From Prorocentrum cordatum (Eukaryota > Sar > Dinophyceae > Prorocentrales > Prorocentraceae): DNA of 64,000 nucleotides. The notes beneath the pieces were generated by a model. That model saw nothing but the letters and a program-made list of their open reading frames with translations. It was not told the DNA's origin and ran no database searches. Below, piece by piece: positions 18,224-28,896 of this stretch; position 1 is the first letter of the stretch, and every line of letters starts with the position of its first letter. Location of the stretch: assembly GCA_963575745.1 (NCBI GenBank), contig CAUYUJ010014773.1:1-64000 (forward strand). Direction: 5' to 3'. A program made the position numbers and the translations under genes.

Positions 18224-21015
18224 GCAAGTGTTACGACATGGTGGACCCACATGCGTTGCTCCGAGAAGGCCAGGCTCTGGGGTTTCCACTACGTTTGCTG
18301 TGGCTCCTCATTCAGAGCTACCAACAGCCCCGTCGTATAAGGGCCTTTGGGAGTGTATCCAGAGGGTTTCGGTCCTTCCAGGGGATCCTAGCTGGGTGTA
18401 CTCACGCTACGTACGTCTTGTACTTGCTTACCTATAGGTCGGTGCAGAGGGTCTCGAAGGTCTCCCCCACGGTGACCCCGAGGACGCTCATGGACGACAT
18501 TGGGCTCCAACATACCTCCCAGGACCCCACGGAGGCCAAGTACCTTGCGCTGGCGGCGAGGGGTTTCATCCAGGACTCCAAGGGCCTCGGCATGATCTTG
18601 AAGGCTTCCAAGTCTGGGGCTGTTGTTGGTTCTCGGAAGTTCTGGAAGGGGGTGCAGCGCCACATGGGCTCCATGAAGATCCCGTACAAAGGCCACATGA
18701 GGAACCTAGGTCACGAGCTCACGGGGCCCAAGGTGATTCGAGGCATGGAAAAGAAGCGTCTCAAACAGCTCAGAGAGAGGAAGGCGAGGTTTTCCATGCT
18801 GAAGTCTGCTGTCGGCAAGGTCGCGACGGCTCTGTGGCGCACAGGCGCCCTCCCATCAGTGGCGCACGGTGCTGCAGTTGCTGGAGTAAGCGACGTTGCA
18901 CTGCGAGAGTTGCGTCTTTTCGCCGCCGTCTTGAACGGCGCGCCAGGTAAGTTTAATACTGGTGTGACCGCCTACTTGGTTAGCCACAAGAGCGATTTCT
19001 ACGATCCTATTTACCACGCCACTCTAGCCATTGTCATCAAGTTTGCGGAGTGGGTCTGGGACAGGAGAATACCCGACAGTCGCTTACATCGGGCTTGGGA
19101 GGCTCTTCGAGATAAGATTGGCACTCTGTCTTGGGCAAATACTCGGGGCCCGATCGGGGCCTGTTGGCTGACCTTACGACGTATTGGGTGGAATCTAGTA
19201 TCTAGTCATATGGTGGCTGATGATGTAGGCAACGTTTTCGATTTGCGAGTTATGTGCCCCGCCGACCTGAAGGTCTTCCTCACTCAGGGGATCCAGCGTT
19301 GGCAGGACGAGCGGCTGCTCAAGCATTTTTATACTGCTGAGCCTGGCGAGCAGATATGGCACCGAGGCTTACGGAACTCGGTGAAGAGCATCAAGTGCGT
19401 TCGTAGACTCGGGGCCCTCCAAGCGCACTGGTCGGGAAACCTCCCCATCCCTCAGCTCCAAGATGCCCGCCATAAGGTACCAATCAGGCCGTGTGCTGCT
19501 TGTGGGGCCCAGTCTCAGGGTATTTGGGGCCACGTGCTCTACGACTGCCCCGAGCTGCTCAAGCAGCGCGAGGACTTCTTGGACATCTCAGAGGACTTGG
19601 AGGCAACCAGAGGCATGCTCCTGAAGGGGGGCGAATGGTATGATGGGCGTCTGGCTTGGGACTCCAGTTATCTGGTCTTCGGGGTCCCTGCTCCTCCTGT
19701 GGGTATTCCTGGGCTCGACACTATAAGCACGGAAGTTCTTCTTTGGGGTGATACCGACGGGCCTTGGGGCCCCAAGAGCTACACCGATGGCTCGGGCCTC
19801 GCATCCAGCGTTCCAGAGACTAGGCGGTGTGGGTATTCATGCACCCAGCTGGACCCCAAGACTCTTTTGCCTGTCCGTGCTGTGTACGGACCCCTGCCCT
19901 TCTATGTGCAGACTGTTGGCCGTGCGGAGAGATATGCGATCAAAATGGGTTTGGAATTTCACCCAGATCACGAGCTGTTTGTGTCTGACCTCCTGGGACT
20001 GGTTACCGAGGGCAACTCATGGGACCAATCCCTCCAGCACGGCCGAGGCAAGCACGCCAAGATATGGCGAGAGATTTTTCAGGCCGCGCAGCGTCGGGTA
20101 CTTGAGTACCCTGTTCGGTTTGAGTGGACTCCTGCACACCGTGACATCGACAGTGTGCTGGAGAATCCTGAAGAGGTGGAGAACTGGCTCGGCAATGCCT
20201 GGGCTGACTATTTCGCCAAGGCGGGCGCGGCGCACCACATGATCGCCAACACGGTTTCCCAGTCGCTCTCGGAGGCCCTGAAGGTCCATAAGGCCACGTT
20301 GCAGTTTGTGTCTTGGGCGTGCTTACGGGTTATCGTCTCGGAGAGCTGGGGCCGAGGCCCCCCACCACCTGTCCAGGATCCTGAGGCTCGTGAGATCCTG
20401 GGGCAGCCAGTCGTATTCGGACGGGGTTCTGACCATGAGCTTTGGTGGTGCAAGAGGCTCAATGAGCACAGGTGCAGGAGTTGCGGGAGATCGGCGCGAT
20501 CGGACTCGACCCTAGCGTGGCTTAGGACGGGGTCGGGAAGGAGATGTGAGCCCTCTAGCCTCCAGAGAGTAGCCTGTGCGGAATGGTTTAAGAATTCGGT
20601 GGAGGTCTGGGTCAAAGTGTCGGACCCCCGCGTCGCCCCGTCGCAGGTGATCGTCGCGGAGTTTCTTGGGGAAGGGCCCTCAGCGGCCTCGGAGGGTCCC
20701 CTTCCTGGGCCCACGGACCCTCCCCAGGAGCCTGCCGTAGGCGAGGTTTCAAACAGTTCGGGGTCGAACGAGTTCATTGCTGAATTTGCGGCATTGGGCC
20801 ATGACGTTTTTTGTGTGAATTCAGTCTACTGCTGCCGCAGGTGTGCGGGCACGACGACCCTCGAGACGTCACGGAGCGTTCGGAAGCTCCGTCGTCCCTG
20901 TGCTGGGCTCTCAGAGAATCCGAGCACGAGGGCTAATCAGCTGGGGTTGATCGACAGGATCTTCCACGGCCGACCAGGGCGCCCCAAGCGCCCCGAGGGC
21001 AAGGCGCAGACGTAA
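18082..21015 (+). CDS. LINE ORF2, 3' part: reverse transcriptase core, RNase H, zinc fingers
   Basis: A continuous frame of ~977 codons, one base back from the preceding frame. It resumes RT sequence at WGTRAGHTSTDSAFD. Catalytic motif A is LLDMSKCYDM, motif B AGCTHATY, motif C LMDDIG; all three RT aspartates are present. RNase H follows: YTDGSG, RAERYAIKMGLE, VSDLLGL, and PAHRDID with NAWADYFAK, so the Asp-Glu-Asp-His/Asp set looks complete. The C-terminal part has Cys/His clusters (CKRLNEHRCRSCG and CVNSVYCCRRCAG), possible zinc knuckles. Stop TAA at 21013. The frame change may be a one-base indel in this copy, an assembly error, or a -1 frameshift; no classical slippery heptamer stands out. 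Confidence 0.87.
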   Translation: MAGWLPVRQMWGTRAGHTSTDSAFDHNIQQEVAQLLGEQTCTILLDMSKCYDMVDPHALLREGQALGFPLRLLWLLIQSYQQPRRIRAFGSVSRGFRSFQGILAGCTHATYVLYLLTYRSVQRVSKVSPTVTPRTLMDDIGLQHTSQDPTEAKYLALAARGFIQDSKGLGMILKASKSGAVVGSRKFWKGVQRHMGSMKIPYKGHMRNLGHELTGPKVIRGMEKKRLKQLRERKARFSMLKSAVGKVATALWRTGALPSVAHGAAVAGVSDVALRELRLFAAVLNGAPGKFNTGVTAYLVSHKSDFYDPIYHATLAIVIKFAEWVWDRRIPDSRLHRAWEALRDKIGTLSWANTRGPIGACWLTLRRIGWNLVSSHMVADDVGNVFDLRVMCPADLKVFLTQGIQRWQDERLLKHFYTAEPGEQIWHRGLRNSVKSIKCVRRLGALQAHWSGNLPIPQLQDARHKVPIRPCAACGAQSQGIWGHVLYDCPELLKQREDFLDISEDLEATRGMLLKGGEWYDGRLAWDSSYLVFGVPAPPVGIPGLDTISTEVLLWGDTDGPWGPKSYTDGSGLASSVPETRRCGYSCTQLDPKTLLPVRAVYGPLPFYVQTVGRAERYAIKMGLEFHPDHELFVSDLLGLVTEGNSWDQSLQHGRGKHAKIWREIFQAAQRRVLEYPVRFEWTPAHRDIDSVLENPEEVENWLGNAWADYFAKAGAAHHMIANTVSQSLSEALKVHKATLQFVSWACLRVIVSESWGRGPPPPVQDPEAREILGQPVVFGRGSDHELWWCKRLNEHRCRSCGRSARSDSTLAWLRTGSGRRCEPSSLQRVACAEWFKNSVEVWVKVSDPRVAPSQVIVAEFLGEGPSAASEGPLPGPTDPPQEPAVGEVSNSSGSNEFIAEFAALGHDVFCVNSVYCCRRCAGTTTLETSRSVRKLRRPCAGLSENPSTRANQLGLIDRIFHGRPGRPKRPEGKAQT

Positions 21016-21169
21016 CGTGTCTCGCCCTCCTGGGAGCGGTTTTGTGGCGTCGGTTTTCCCTGGCCCCCGCCTGCCCTCCCAGTTCATAATATTTCCGCCG
21101 CGTTGCGGCCCTCAGGGTCCCATCTGTTCCTGAGGCGTGTTCGGATCGGACGCGCTCTCGGTGGCCCTC

Positions 21170-21217
21170 ACCCTCACCCTCCTCCTCCTCCTCCTCCTCC
21201 TCCTCCTCCTCCTCCTT
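21170..21217 (+). repeat. (TCC)n at the LINE 3' end
   Basis: CCCTCACCCTCACCC passes directly into eleven or so TCC units. Confidence 0.9.
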
Positions 21218-21261
21218 TCAATGCGTCCTCGCTCTCCTCCGCTTCTTCTTTCTCCCCCGCG

Positions 21262-21400
21262 TGTTCCTCGAAAGGTTTCCACAGCGGCTGGGGGAACACA
21301 TGGTCGGATAGCTTGGCAGAGCTCTGGCCACAACGTTCGACCACATGGGCGATTCCAAAAGGCAGGGGGCGGCGGTGATTCGCCGTAGGCGTCTTCGATA
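21262..21400 (+). repeat. Dispersed repeat shared with 52830-52975
   Basis: GGTTTCCACAGCGGCTGGGG, GAACACATGGTC, CAGGGGGCGGCGGTGATTCG and CCGTAGGCGTCTTCGATA match the second copy in order and spacing. Both copies sit next to TCC tracts. Non-coding. Confidence 0.85.
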
Positions 21401-21495
21401 TTGAGATCGGCCGCTCTTAGTTGCCCACATGCGATCAAGTGCTTTACCCCTACCCCTCGAAATCTACCCGGCTCCCACTCTTCGCATTTCCTATT

Positions 21496-22089
21496 CTAGA
21501 GGTTCATTATCCTTAACAACTGTGGCGATGACCTGGCAAGGAAGGAATGATGACAATAATATGGCATGGCCCTGGCTAAGTCAAGTGGCCCGCGGAGGGC
21601 TTGAAAGATGACAGCCTTATGGTGTGTGTTGCGCGGTTGTCCTGAGAGGCCAGGCGGGTCGCCTCGGAAATACTTTCCGAGAACGTCCAGCGCGGGAGCC
21701 GCTTTTACATTGTTCCACCAGGAGGGCCCACTCTGGGTAATGAACTTAGTGTGTGGATGTGTCAAGCATTGCTTCCCCAGGCGTAGCCGATGTGCTGTGC
21801 GTGAAAAGACTAGGTGCGCAGCACATTGTACGGTCACAGCACTTGCGTTTACACCATAAGTAAAGTAGCCCGCGTAGCAGAAGCACTCCTCGGGCACTTG
21901 CCCTATGACTATGTCGGACCGCTCGGCACTAACACTCCGATCGTTTGCCCCCCCCCCGCCAGCCCGGCAAGTGCTCAAACTAGAGTCGTCGCTGGGAGCT
22001 ATGCGATATTCATATCCGTGTAGACTTTTGTTCGACTGGCCAGTTCGGTTGACGCACGGGAGCCATAAACGTAGCCCGAATGCGCACAA
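21496..22089 (-). CDS. Possible 3' exon material of the 22-24 kb minus gene
   Basis: About 197 codons stay open on the minus strand in DNA of ordinary GC content, long for chance. It ends with TAG at 21496. The central and C-terminal parts (KFITQSGPSWWNNVKAAPAL, ALDVLGKYFRGDPPG) look protein-like; the N-terminal part does not. It lies downstream of the last well-supported exon of the minus-strand gene, so it may contain its final exon. No acceptor could be fixed and no family is recognised. Confidence 0.35.
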   Translation of the reverse strand: MCAFGLRLWLPCVNRTGQSNKSLHGYEYRIAPSDDSSLSTCRAGGGGANDRSVSAERSDIVIGQVPEECFCYAGYFTYGVNASAVTVQCAAHLVFSRTAHRLRLGKQCLTHPHTKFITQSGPSWWNNVKAAPALDVLGKYFRGDPPGLSGQPRNTHHKAVIFQALRGPLDLARAMPYYCHHSFLARSSPQLLRIMNL

Positions 22090-22099
22090 TCCCCCGAGA

Positions 22100-24379
22100 A
22101 GGTATGCCAGGAAGCGGGTGAAGGGGGTTTGGCCGATGGCCTGATGTGGTACTGGTCGGAAGTCTGGATAATGGGTACCTGCTCAGGCGGCACCGTGTAA
22201 TCCACCTGAACATGGTCTTTCAGCTCCAGCAATTCCGTCTCCAACAACAAGTCAACTACCTCCTTGGAACAGCGCTGCTCACCCCGCTTGATCCCAGGCA
22301 GAACACAGTACGGGACGACATCGCCATTCTCCCTCAAGACCTCACCAATCATCAGGCAATCTCTCCCTTCTGTCCTCCTGCTCCAGTCCCCCTTTCCTCA
22401 TCGCACCCCCGGGCCCCCTCCTCCTCCTCCTCCTCCTCCTCCTCCTCCTCCTCCTCCTCCTCCTCATCCTCCTCCTCCTACTTCTCTAGCTCTGGTTCTT
22501 CTTCTTCTTCTTCTCCTCCTCCTCCTTCTCCTCCTCCTCCTTCTCTCCTCGTCCTCCTCTTAATTCTCCGGGACCTCACCAACTTTCACAAGGATCCGCT
22601 GATCACGGGGCCCTCTCTGTATGCGTAGCGCGACTACGAACACCGTGCGCACCATCTCGGATCCCACGTCAGTAATGTTGCACTTGCCGTCGGCGATTTC
22701 TGCCTCAAGAAGGTCTATGGCCTTCTGGGAGAAGAAGGTTCGACTCCGGAGCTTCTGGATCAGCGGGTCTGCCAGCTTAACCTGAGAAGGCGTGAGAACG
22801 CTGCTCCTCCTCCCTGCCCTTTCCTCGTAAGCCTCCCGACAAATTGCATGAGGTTAGCGGGTGTTGGATGGACTCTTTCACGACCCATGCCCATGGGATC
22901 GGGGGCAGGGGGGTGACGTTCTCCACTGCGGGCGCCCGTGAAGTGATGCCCAGCCCAAGCATCAGCTCGTGATAATCCACCACGCCTGGGAGGTCACTCA
23001 GTCTCACGATGTCCTCCAGGCGCACGCTTATTTTACGGGGGGGGATGGGGCACAAGGGTCGATCAAAACTGTGCTTAATGTTTCTTACTGCTGTCGCACC
23101 CAGACGGAACCAGTGTTATGTTAGGACCGAACAGCATTTTTGGGGGCCGAGCATTTTTTCTTCGCCAAGAGCGTAGAACAAATATTACTCGGTCCGAACA
23201 AAAATTGTTGTTCGGTCCCATTTTTTGATTTTCCAACACGGCAGAATGTTTGGTCAATTCCAGAGCGGCAGTTGGCCCACGGTGGCCCCCATGGCGGCAG
23301 CAGCAATCACGAAACGAGCACGAAAACTGTCGACTATATCGCACACAAACACAAGAGTTGGAAGACGACGTGGAGGAGGAACACAAGGAGGAGGAATCGA
23401 TGTAGGATGAGAAGGCGGAAGATGAGGAGAAGAGAGGGGCTGGGGGGCTAGTAACGCACGGCGTCCTCGAGATACCCGTGAAAGGCCCGGCAGTAGTCGG
23501 ACGTTATTTCCAGGATCTCGGGCATCCTGTCCAGCGCCCGCATCAGCCTCGCAGCTGGCGATTGCTGTGACATCCGAGAGCCCAAGGGCGTCCTCCCCAT
23601 CCCTCCCCAAGCTCCTTCCTCAACCTCTCGGCCCTCATCCAACTCCTTTTCATGTCCTCCCTCCTCCTGTCTCCCTCCTCGTTTCGAGGGGCCGTGGTCG
23701 GAACAACAGCTGCGTTCGTGGCCCTGTCTCACGGGCTTTGCGACCCATCCGGCTATCCTTTAGGCATCCGTGTGGTACGAAGACCACCTCAATGCAGTAT
23801 CCAGCCAGCCCTGTCTCCCTCTCTCCCTCTCTTTCGATCCCTTCCATCCTCCCGCCGCTCTCCTCCCTTTCTCCCTGCCCCTTTTCTCTGTTTCCCCCGC
23901 TACCTTCGCCAACACCCCCCTTCCTTTCTAATACCCCTCCCTCTGACCTGATCCCCTCTTCCCCAGACCTCCCTCCCTCCCTCCCTCCCTCCTCTCTCGC
24001 TGTCCCCCCTCGCTTCTCTGACCTGCCTCTTGTTCCCTGCCTCCTTCCCCACCCCACCCTCCAACTCCCGCGCGCTCTCCCTGTCCAATCCACCCCCAAC
24101 ATCGTGTTTTGTTGTGACGCGTGCCCCTGGGGCTCTCGACCCCTCCCCGGGAACCCACTGTTCGGCCAGGGTAGTTGTTGCTGATGGCCCCAGGGTCCGA
24201 ATCTGACACCCAAGCAAAGAACTCGGACAAACAGCAGTCGCGCTTTTTTTCTCCCGCGTTGCCGATGGGGTCTGGGCTCTGGGCATGAAAAGCGCCCCTG
24301 GACCTGTCGGGGTGTATTGTGGCCATGCCTCCGACGAGCACGGCGGCAAACACGTGTGCAGGAAAGTCGCTCCTCGCTT
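22100..24379 (-). CDS. Unrecognised host gene, at least five exons (minus strand)
   Basis: Exons read on the minus strand: 24379-24159, 23564-23458, 23068-22833, 22768-22580, and 22369 to about 22179 or 22100. Introns between them: GT-AG (donor ACA/GTGGGT, phase 0), GC-AG (phase 2), GC-AG (64 bp, phase 1), GT-AG (210 bp, phase 1). Each exon length fits its two phases, so the joined frame stays open throughout. Marker peptides in order: HVFAAVLVGGMATIHPDRSR, QSPAARLMRALDRMPEILE, KISVRLEDIVRLSDLPG, DPLIQKLRSRTFFSQKAIDL, and GEVLRENGDVVPYC followed by CSKEVVDLLLETELLELKDH. No transmembrane run or catalytic signature is evident. GC donors are typical of dinoflagellates. Two introns are filled with GGA microsatellite. 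Both ends of the gene are missing. Function unknown. Confidence 0.72.
22417..22560 (+). repeat. (TCC)n/(TTC)n tract inside an intron
   Basis: TCCTCCTCC and TTCTTCTTC runs fill most of the 210-bp intron 22370-22579 of the minus-strand gene. Confidence 0.95.
23134..23220. repeat. Short inverted repeat (GGACCGAACA...)
   Basis: GGACCGAACAGCATTTTTG near 23135 pairs with CAAAAATTGTTGTTCGGTCC at 23200-23219. It lies in the intron 23069-23457. Confidence 0.75.
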
Positions 24380-25435
24380 CTGGGCCCCCCTCGCCACCCT
24401 ATTTGCTGACCACGAGGGCGCCAGGCTCTTCGAGCCTCCCAATCGCCACCGCCAGGGCCGAGCCCCCCCTTCGACCGCGGGGCTCGGGTGGGGAGCCTGG
24501 CGACACTCTGTGCGGCTGGGGGCGGCACTCGGCCCAGAGGGGGGATGGATCTACGGGTCCACCTCACAGGTATGCTTCCTTCCTCCTCCCCCCTCCGTCT
24601 CTTCGGATTGTCTTCCCCCCTCCCCCTCCTCCTCCTCCTCCTCCTCCTCCTCCTCCTCCTCCTCCTCCTCCTCCCCTTCAAAGAATGGCAAAGAGATGGC
24701 AAATTTTATGCGTCGGTGGGTTTCTGGGAGAATGCCCTCGCAGCGACGACTGGTCGCAGTTCGGAACACTTGTTTGGATGGCGCACGGGAGGCTTTGTCC
24801 GGATGGGCCAGCCCAAAAGAAGGACAACATGACAAGCAGGACGGTCAAATAAAAGAGGAGGAGGAGGAGGAGGAGGAGGAGGAGGAGGAGGAGGAGGAGG
24901 AGGAGGAGGAGGGGGGGGAGGAGGAGGAGGAGAAGGTCGTTGTGCCCCAAGGGGGAAGGGTCAGGATCCTGGCGCCGCGGCCCGAAAGCGGGGATAGGCG
25001 GGCAGGAGCCGCGGCTGGGCTGGGCTGAAGAAGAAGCCCCTGGCACGGAGGAATCGCCTTGTGCCGCGTGCCGCTCTTCGCGGCGATCCCGAACTCAATG
25101 CCGCTGCATGCCCGAAAAACAATCGAAACGCACTCGGGTCCTTCAGATTTGCGACATTCGTGGAAATAGCACTGTGCTCACGAGCCCATTCGCGTCAGCG
25201 AAGAACGGGTTTCGACGATGAGCTGAGCGGGCAACGCGGCGGGCAGCCGTCGCTCGGGAGGACTTCGAGCGACCATGAGCATGTAAACTTGTGCCGCGGA
25301 CCACCCTGGCGGCCAGTTTTCGGATCGCTGCGCCAGCTCCAAGGGCTCGCGGCAAAAGGAGGACCACCAACGCAACAAGTGGCCTCGTTGTCAAACGCCC
25401 GCGCGGTGAGAAAGGGGCCTAGCGGAAGCTAGACG
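24380..25435. other. No gene recognised; TCC tract 24618-24680 and GGA tract 24855-24935
   Basis: Two opposed trinucleotide tracts flank ~170 bp of mixed sequence (24685-24850). That segment has an open minus-strand frame with AGPSGQSLPCAIQTSVPNCD and could be another upstream exon of the 22-24 kb gene. Splice sites could not be fixed. The remainder is GC-rich with no recognised frame. Confidence 0.4.
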
Positions 25436-25498
25436 GAAACAGGTCGTGGCCGATCCTGTCCTGTCGAAACAGGTCGTGGTCGATCCTGCCCTGTCGCA
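25436..25498 (+). repeat. 31-bp direct repeat, two copies
   Basis: GAAACAGGTCGTGGCCGATC / GAAACAGGTCGTGGTCGATC followed by CTGTCCTGTC / CTGCCCTGTC. Confidence 0.85.
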
Positions 25499-25499
25499 A

Positions 25500-27967
25500 A
25501 CACTATACACGCGTTGAACATCAACGGCGCGTGGTCCATGATCTCAGACTGGAGCGGCCCCCTGGGCTCGCCAGCGGAAGGCAGTGGATCGCGCCTGAGC
25601 GATGATCCAGGTGGGCAGCGCGGTGGGGTACCTGTCGCTGGTGGCAGACGTGCCAGTGCCTGAGCGCCCATGGAGTGGGCTTGGCCTGACCGACTCGTGA
25701 TCTCAGCGGGGGGCTTGATCGCGCTCCGCCGCAATCTGTCCCCAGCCCACCCCCCGCGCGAACGCGCCGAATGCTTCTGCCCGCGTGCGGGGGGATGTTC
25801 GAAAACCTCGTCGGCCATGTTCGGACCGCCCATGACAAAGAACGTCTGGCTTCACGGTGCATCCGTGACCCGATGGCGGATGGAAAGGCGGGCCTGCGGG
25901 AGCTCGCCAGCACTTCCCGCGCGAGTCCATGATCAATAATACGTGTTCCAGGAGATCAGGCTGAGCACCGAACTTCTTTCGCTGGCAACGGCAGCTGTCT
26001 GCGTTCGCCTGCGCGCGCCTCTTCCGCGCGAGGGCAGCCGAGGCTCCTCGGAGGCAGAAGGGGGGAGAAGAACAACCTCGCCTCTCTTCTCGCACGCCGC
26101 GATGCTCACGAACGCCGCGTGGTCAAGACTCCCTGCCCAGATGGCTGTGGCAAGGGTTTTCTGGTTCCGATGAATCTTTTGCAGATGAGTGATCGCTTTG
26201 CTCGTGGCAGCCTTCGGGTAGAGGTGTCATCCTTCGGGCGCGCGCGTCGCAATGTCCAAGGGCTCGAGCGTCACGCGTCGAGTGAAAAACTCCGCGCGCG
26301 CCCGCCGCTGCTCCAACCGCTCCGCTGGGAGAACTGGGGCGCGCGGATCTCGGCCGCCATCGCGTCGGGGGCTTCTTTGGAGTTGCCGGGGCCGCGAGGT
26401 CCCAGCCGAACTTTTCTGTCGCGGTGCCAGCGGTCGCGCGGCGCACAGGGCCGGCGTCGGGCTGCAAAACGGCGAATGAAGACGCAAACGGTGCGAAAAG
26501 AGGCGGAGGGCGGCCGGGGGGTGGGAGGCGCGGTCGGGCGGCGCACGTAGACCGCGGCGGCGCGGCGCGGCGACATCAGGCCCCAAGCGGGAGTCGCGCG
26601 AAGGCGGCTGCTCGGGGCGGGAACGACCGTGGAGAGCGGCGCAGCGCGACCCTGCCAGTGGGCAAGGGGTCCGAGCGTTTCTCGAAAAGACCAATGCGCT
26701 GCGGAGACGCAGAATGCGCGAGGCGCAGTGGTGGGGGGGGCGAGCCGCGCGCTATGAGCCAGGCGCAGGTGAGGCGCCTGCCTGTCCGGGGACAGAAAGG
26801 GCCTCCGGTCGCGCGGGAATTCGCTGAAACCGCCGCTGGCGTGCCGGAATCCAAGCGAAGCCCGCTGCAGCAGCCGGGCTGCCGGGCTGGGCTCGCGCAT
26901 CCGGGCGGGCCGCGCGCCAGCCGCGGCGCCGGCAGCGGGGCGAGGAGGGGTAGGAGCGGAAAGAGGAGGCCACTGCCGCCGTCGCAACGCCCGTGCGCAG
27001 CGGCGAGTCAGGCTGCAACGGCGCCAAGAAGGCCCGAGGCCAAACGGCGCGGTCGGGTAGACCAACAAGTAACGGCCAGGACCCACGGACTCGGTAGCAT
27101 CAGGCCCGGTAGCCCATCTTCAGCGGCGAAGAGAAGCCGCGTGCTCGCGAAAAAAGCTGGGAAGGGCCAGGTAGGGCCAGGGGCCGAGGAAGGGAGGGGT
27201 AGCGCCCCGGGCGGAGCGGCCCGCGCGGAGGCAGCACCATGGCCGCGGTCCAGGGCCGCAGCGTCGGCGCCAGCGGAGCCGCTGGGCTGGCGGCAGCGAG
27301 CCGCCGGCCTGTCGCTGACAACCTGGCGGGTCGGACTGGGCGAGCGGTCGGGCCGCGGGCGCTTGCTGGCGCCTCGCCCATCGTCGCCCCAGGGCGCGCT
27401 CGCCGCCGCCTCCACTGCGCGGGTCCGCAGGCCTTTTGCTGTTGAAGTCGCCAGGGGGGGTCCCAAGCGACGTGCGCGCCGACTGCGCGCGACCAGGCGG
27501 CGACGTCGTTGTCGGCGCGGCGAAACGCTGGCAGTCGCCGTCAGCATTCTTCTCGGAATCGTCGATGGAACAGCGGGCGCGCCTCTGCCGGGCAAAGCGG
27601 GCGACGAACGCGCGGTGGACCTCGAGTCGCAGTCGGCGAGTGGCGGCCTGCGCCGACTCGCCCCAGAGCGGTTCACAGGAAAGGTCAAGGCGTAGGCGCT
27701 TGCAGATGCAGATGGGCCCCGTTGGAATCCGAAGGGCCACTTTGATCAGCATCCGCTTTGCCCGCGGGTTTGCATTCATGCGCAAGGGTGCCCTTGCGCG
27801 CGGTCGACCGCAGCCCCAGAAGATCGGGGAGGCGTCTGCGCGCTCGTTCGAGGGCCACGTCGGCCGCGATGTGTTTGCGATTCTTGTCGGGCCCAATGAT
27901 GAAAAATACTCGTTGCTGTCTGTGGGGCCCGGCGTGGGGGCGCCTCCAGTCGCTGGGCCCCCATTGG
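25500..27967 (-). pseudogene. Decayed LINE-like reading frame, 3' side of the YR-element insertion
   Basis: On the minus strand the frame just outside the YR element reads QWGPSDWRRPHAGPHRQQ, then RVFFIIGPDKNRKHIAADVA, then ERARRRLPDLLG, before frameshifts set in near 27.8 kb. The pattern resembles the RNA-binding part of LINE ORF1/ORF2 leaders. Farther down, RYPTALPTWIIAQARSTAF and SEIMDHAPLMF near 25.52-25.65 kb resemble the end of an endonuclease domain (its Ser-Asp-His motif). Frames change several times, so I call it a pseudogene. The family link is inference. The long open plus-strand frames over the same GC-rich DNA show no domain. Confidence 0.45.
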
Positions 27968-28086
27968 AAAATCTCTACGTACGGCCTGCGCAGACGAAGA
28001 AGGCCAGCGCCCCCAGCGCCCGCGATGGGCAGAGGAGACACACGGCGCCGCCAGACTGGGCCTGACTGGAACACTCCAAGGGCCCA
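27968..28086 (-). repeat. Split direct repeat B2 (119 bp), outer 3' end of the YR element
   Basis: Starts AAAATCTCTACGTACGGCCT and ends CTCCAAGGGCCCA. Differs from B1 at only a few bases. Confidence 0.92.
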
Positions 28087-28176
28087 GCCTGGCAGGGGGC
28101 ACCAAACCCGCTCCGACTGCGCAGCAGGCCCAGGGCGGCAAGAGGGTGGGTAACAAGAACGACCTCGCTGGCCCGT

Positions 28177-28667
28177 CCTGCGAGCCAACGCCAGAGGAAA
28201 TCCGCACACGCGCCCCGCGCGCAGCACGGCCCCCACGTGCCACGGCGGCCCGAGACACCCAGCCTCGCTAGGCTGAGCACGCCCGCCCAGCAGACCACGA
28301 AGCACGGAAGCTCGCCGGCGACGAGCAGCGAAGCACAATTATCATCGCAAACCGCGCCGCCGCAGTGGCCACGGCCTCCCGAGGAGGCGCCGCGAAGCAC
28401 GACCACCTTCGCACCCCAGCCGGCACAACCAACCAACCAGCCAGCCGAAGGTGGGAGGAGAGAAGGCGACGTGGCATCCCCACGCCGAGGTCCGCCTGCC
28501 GCGCGCGGCTTGAGCATGTAAGCACAGAGCGGACCCCACGATCCGCTGCGCCACAAAGGCACCGCCAGGCAATGAAGCGGAAAGGCCAAGAGGCGGAGAG
28601 GCCACTTGTAGCCTCCCTGGAGATTTTCCTGCCCCTCAAATCGCTGCGCGATTTAGGGGCGATGAAA
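28177..28667 (-). repeat. Split direct repeat A2 (~490 bp)
   Basis: Near-identical to A1 at 35402-35891, with differences such as ACACCCAGCC versus ACACCACGCC. About 90 bp of non-duplicated sequence separates it from B2. Confidence 0.92.
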
Positions 28668-28783
28668 ATCTCTACGTACGGCCTGCACAGACGAAGAAGG
28701 CCAGCGCCCCCCGCGCCCGCGATGGGCAGAGGAGACACACGGCGCCGCCAGACTGGGCCTGACTGGAACACTCCAAGGGCCCA
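28665..28783 (-). repeat. Split direct repeat B1 (119 bp), abutting A2
   Basis: The B1 and A2 ends overlap in GATGAAAATCTC, the junction expected for a circular intermediate. Confidence 0.92.
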
Positions 28784-28896
28784 CTGCATCCAGGAGGGCC
28801 GACGGCGGCGGCGACGAGCCCATAGGCGGACAGGGAGAGCAGGCACGTCTCGGACACGCTGTTTTGCACGCAGACGCCCACTGCATACGAGCGTGC

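Larger units (their letters stand above)
14074..21175 (+). mobile_element. Full-length-looking LINE-type retrotransposon with SL at its 5' end
   Basis: The order is SL relics, short leader, ORF1 (14278-15327), a 22-nt gap, ORF2 (15350-21015, one frame change near 18.08-18.11 kb), and ~150 nt of 3' UTR ending in CCCTCACCCTCACCC and then TCC repeats. ORF2 has an apurinic-type endonuclease before the reverse transcriptase and an RNase H after it, the domain order of endonuclease-encoding LINEs with RNase H. TCC tracts at both ends suggest insertion into a microsatellite or a microsatellite tail. No target-site duplication can be separated from the repeats. One frameshift makes this copy possibly non-autonomous. 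Confidence 0.88.

Noticed and set aside
26424-27695. 423-codon plus-strand frame
   Set aside because: GC-rich DNA leaves most frames open here. The sequence is Ala/Arg/Gly-rich with no motif, and the minus strand carries the better (decayed retroelement) signal.
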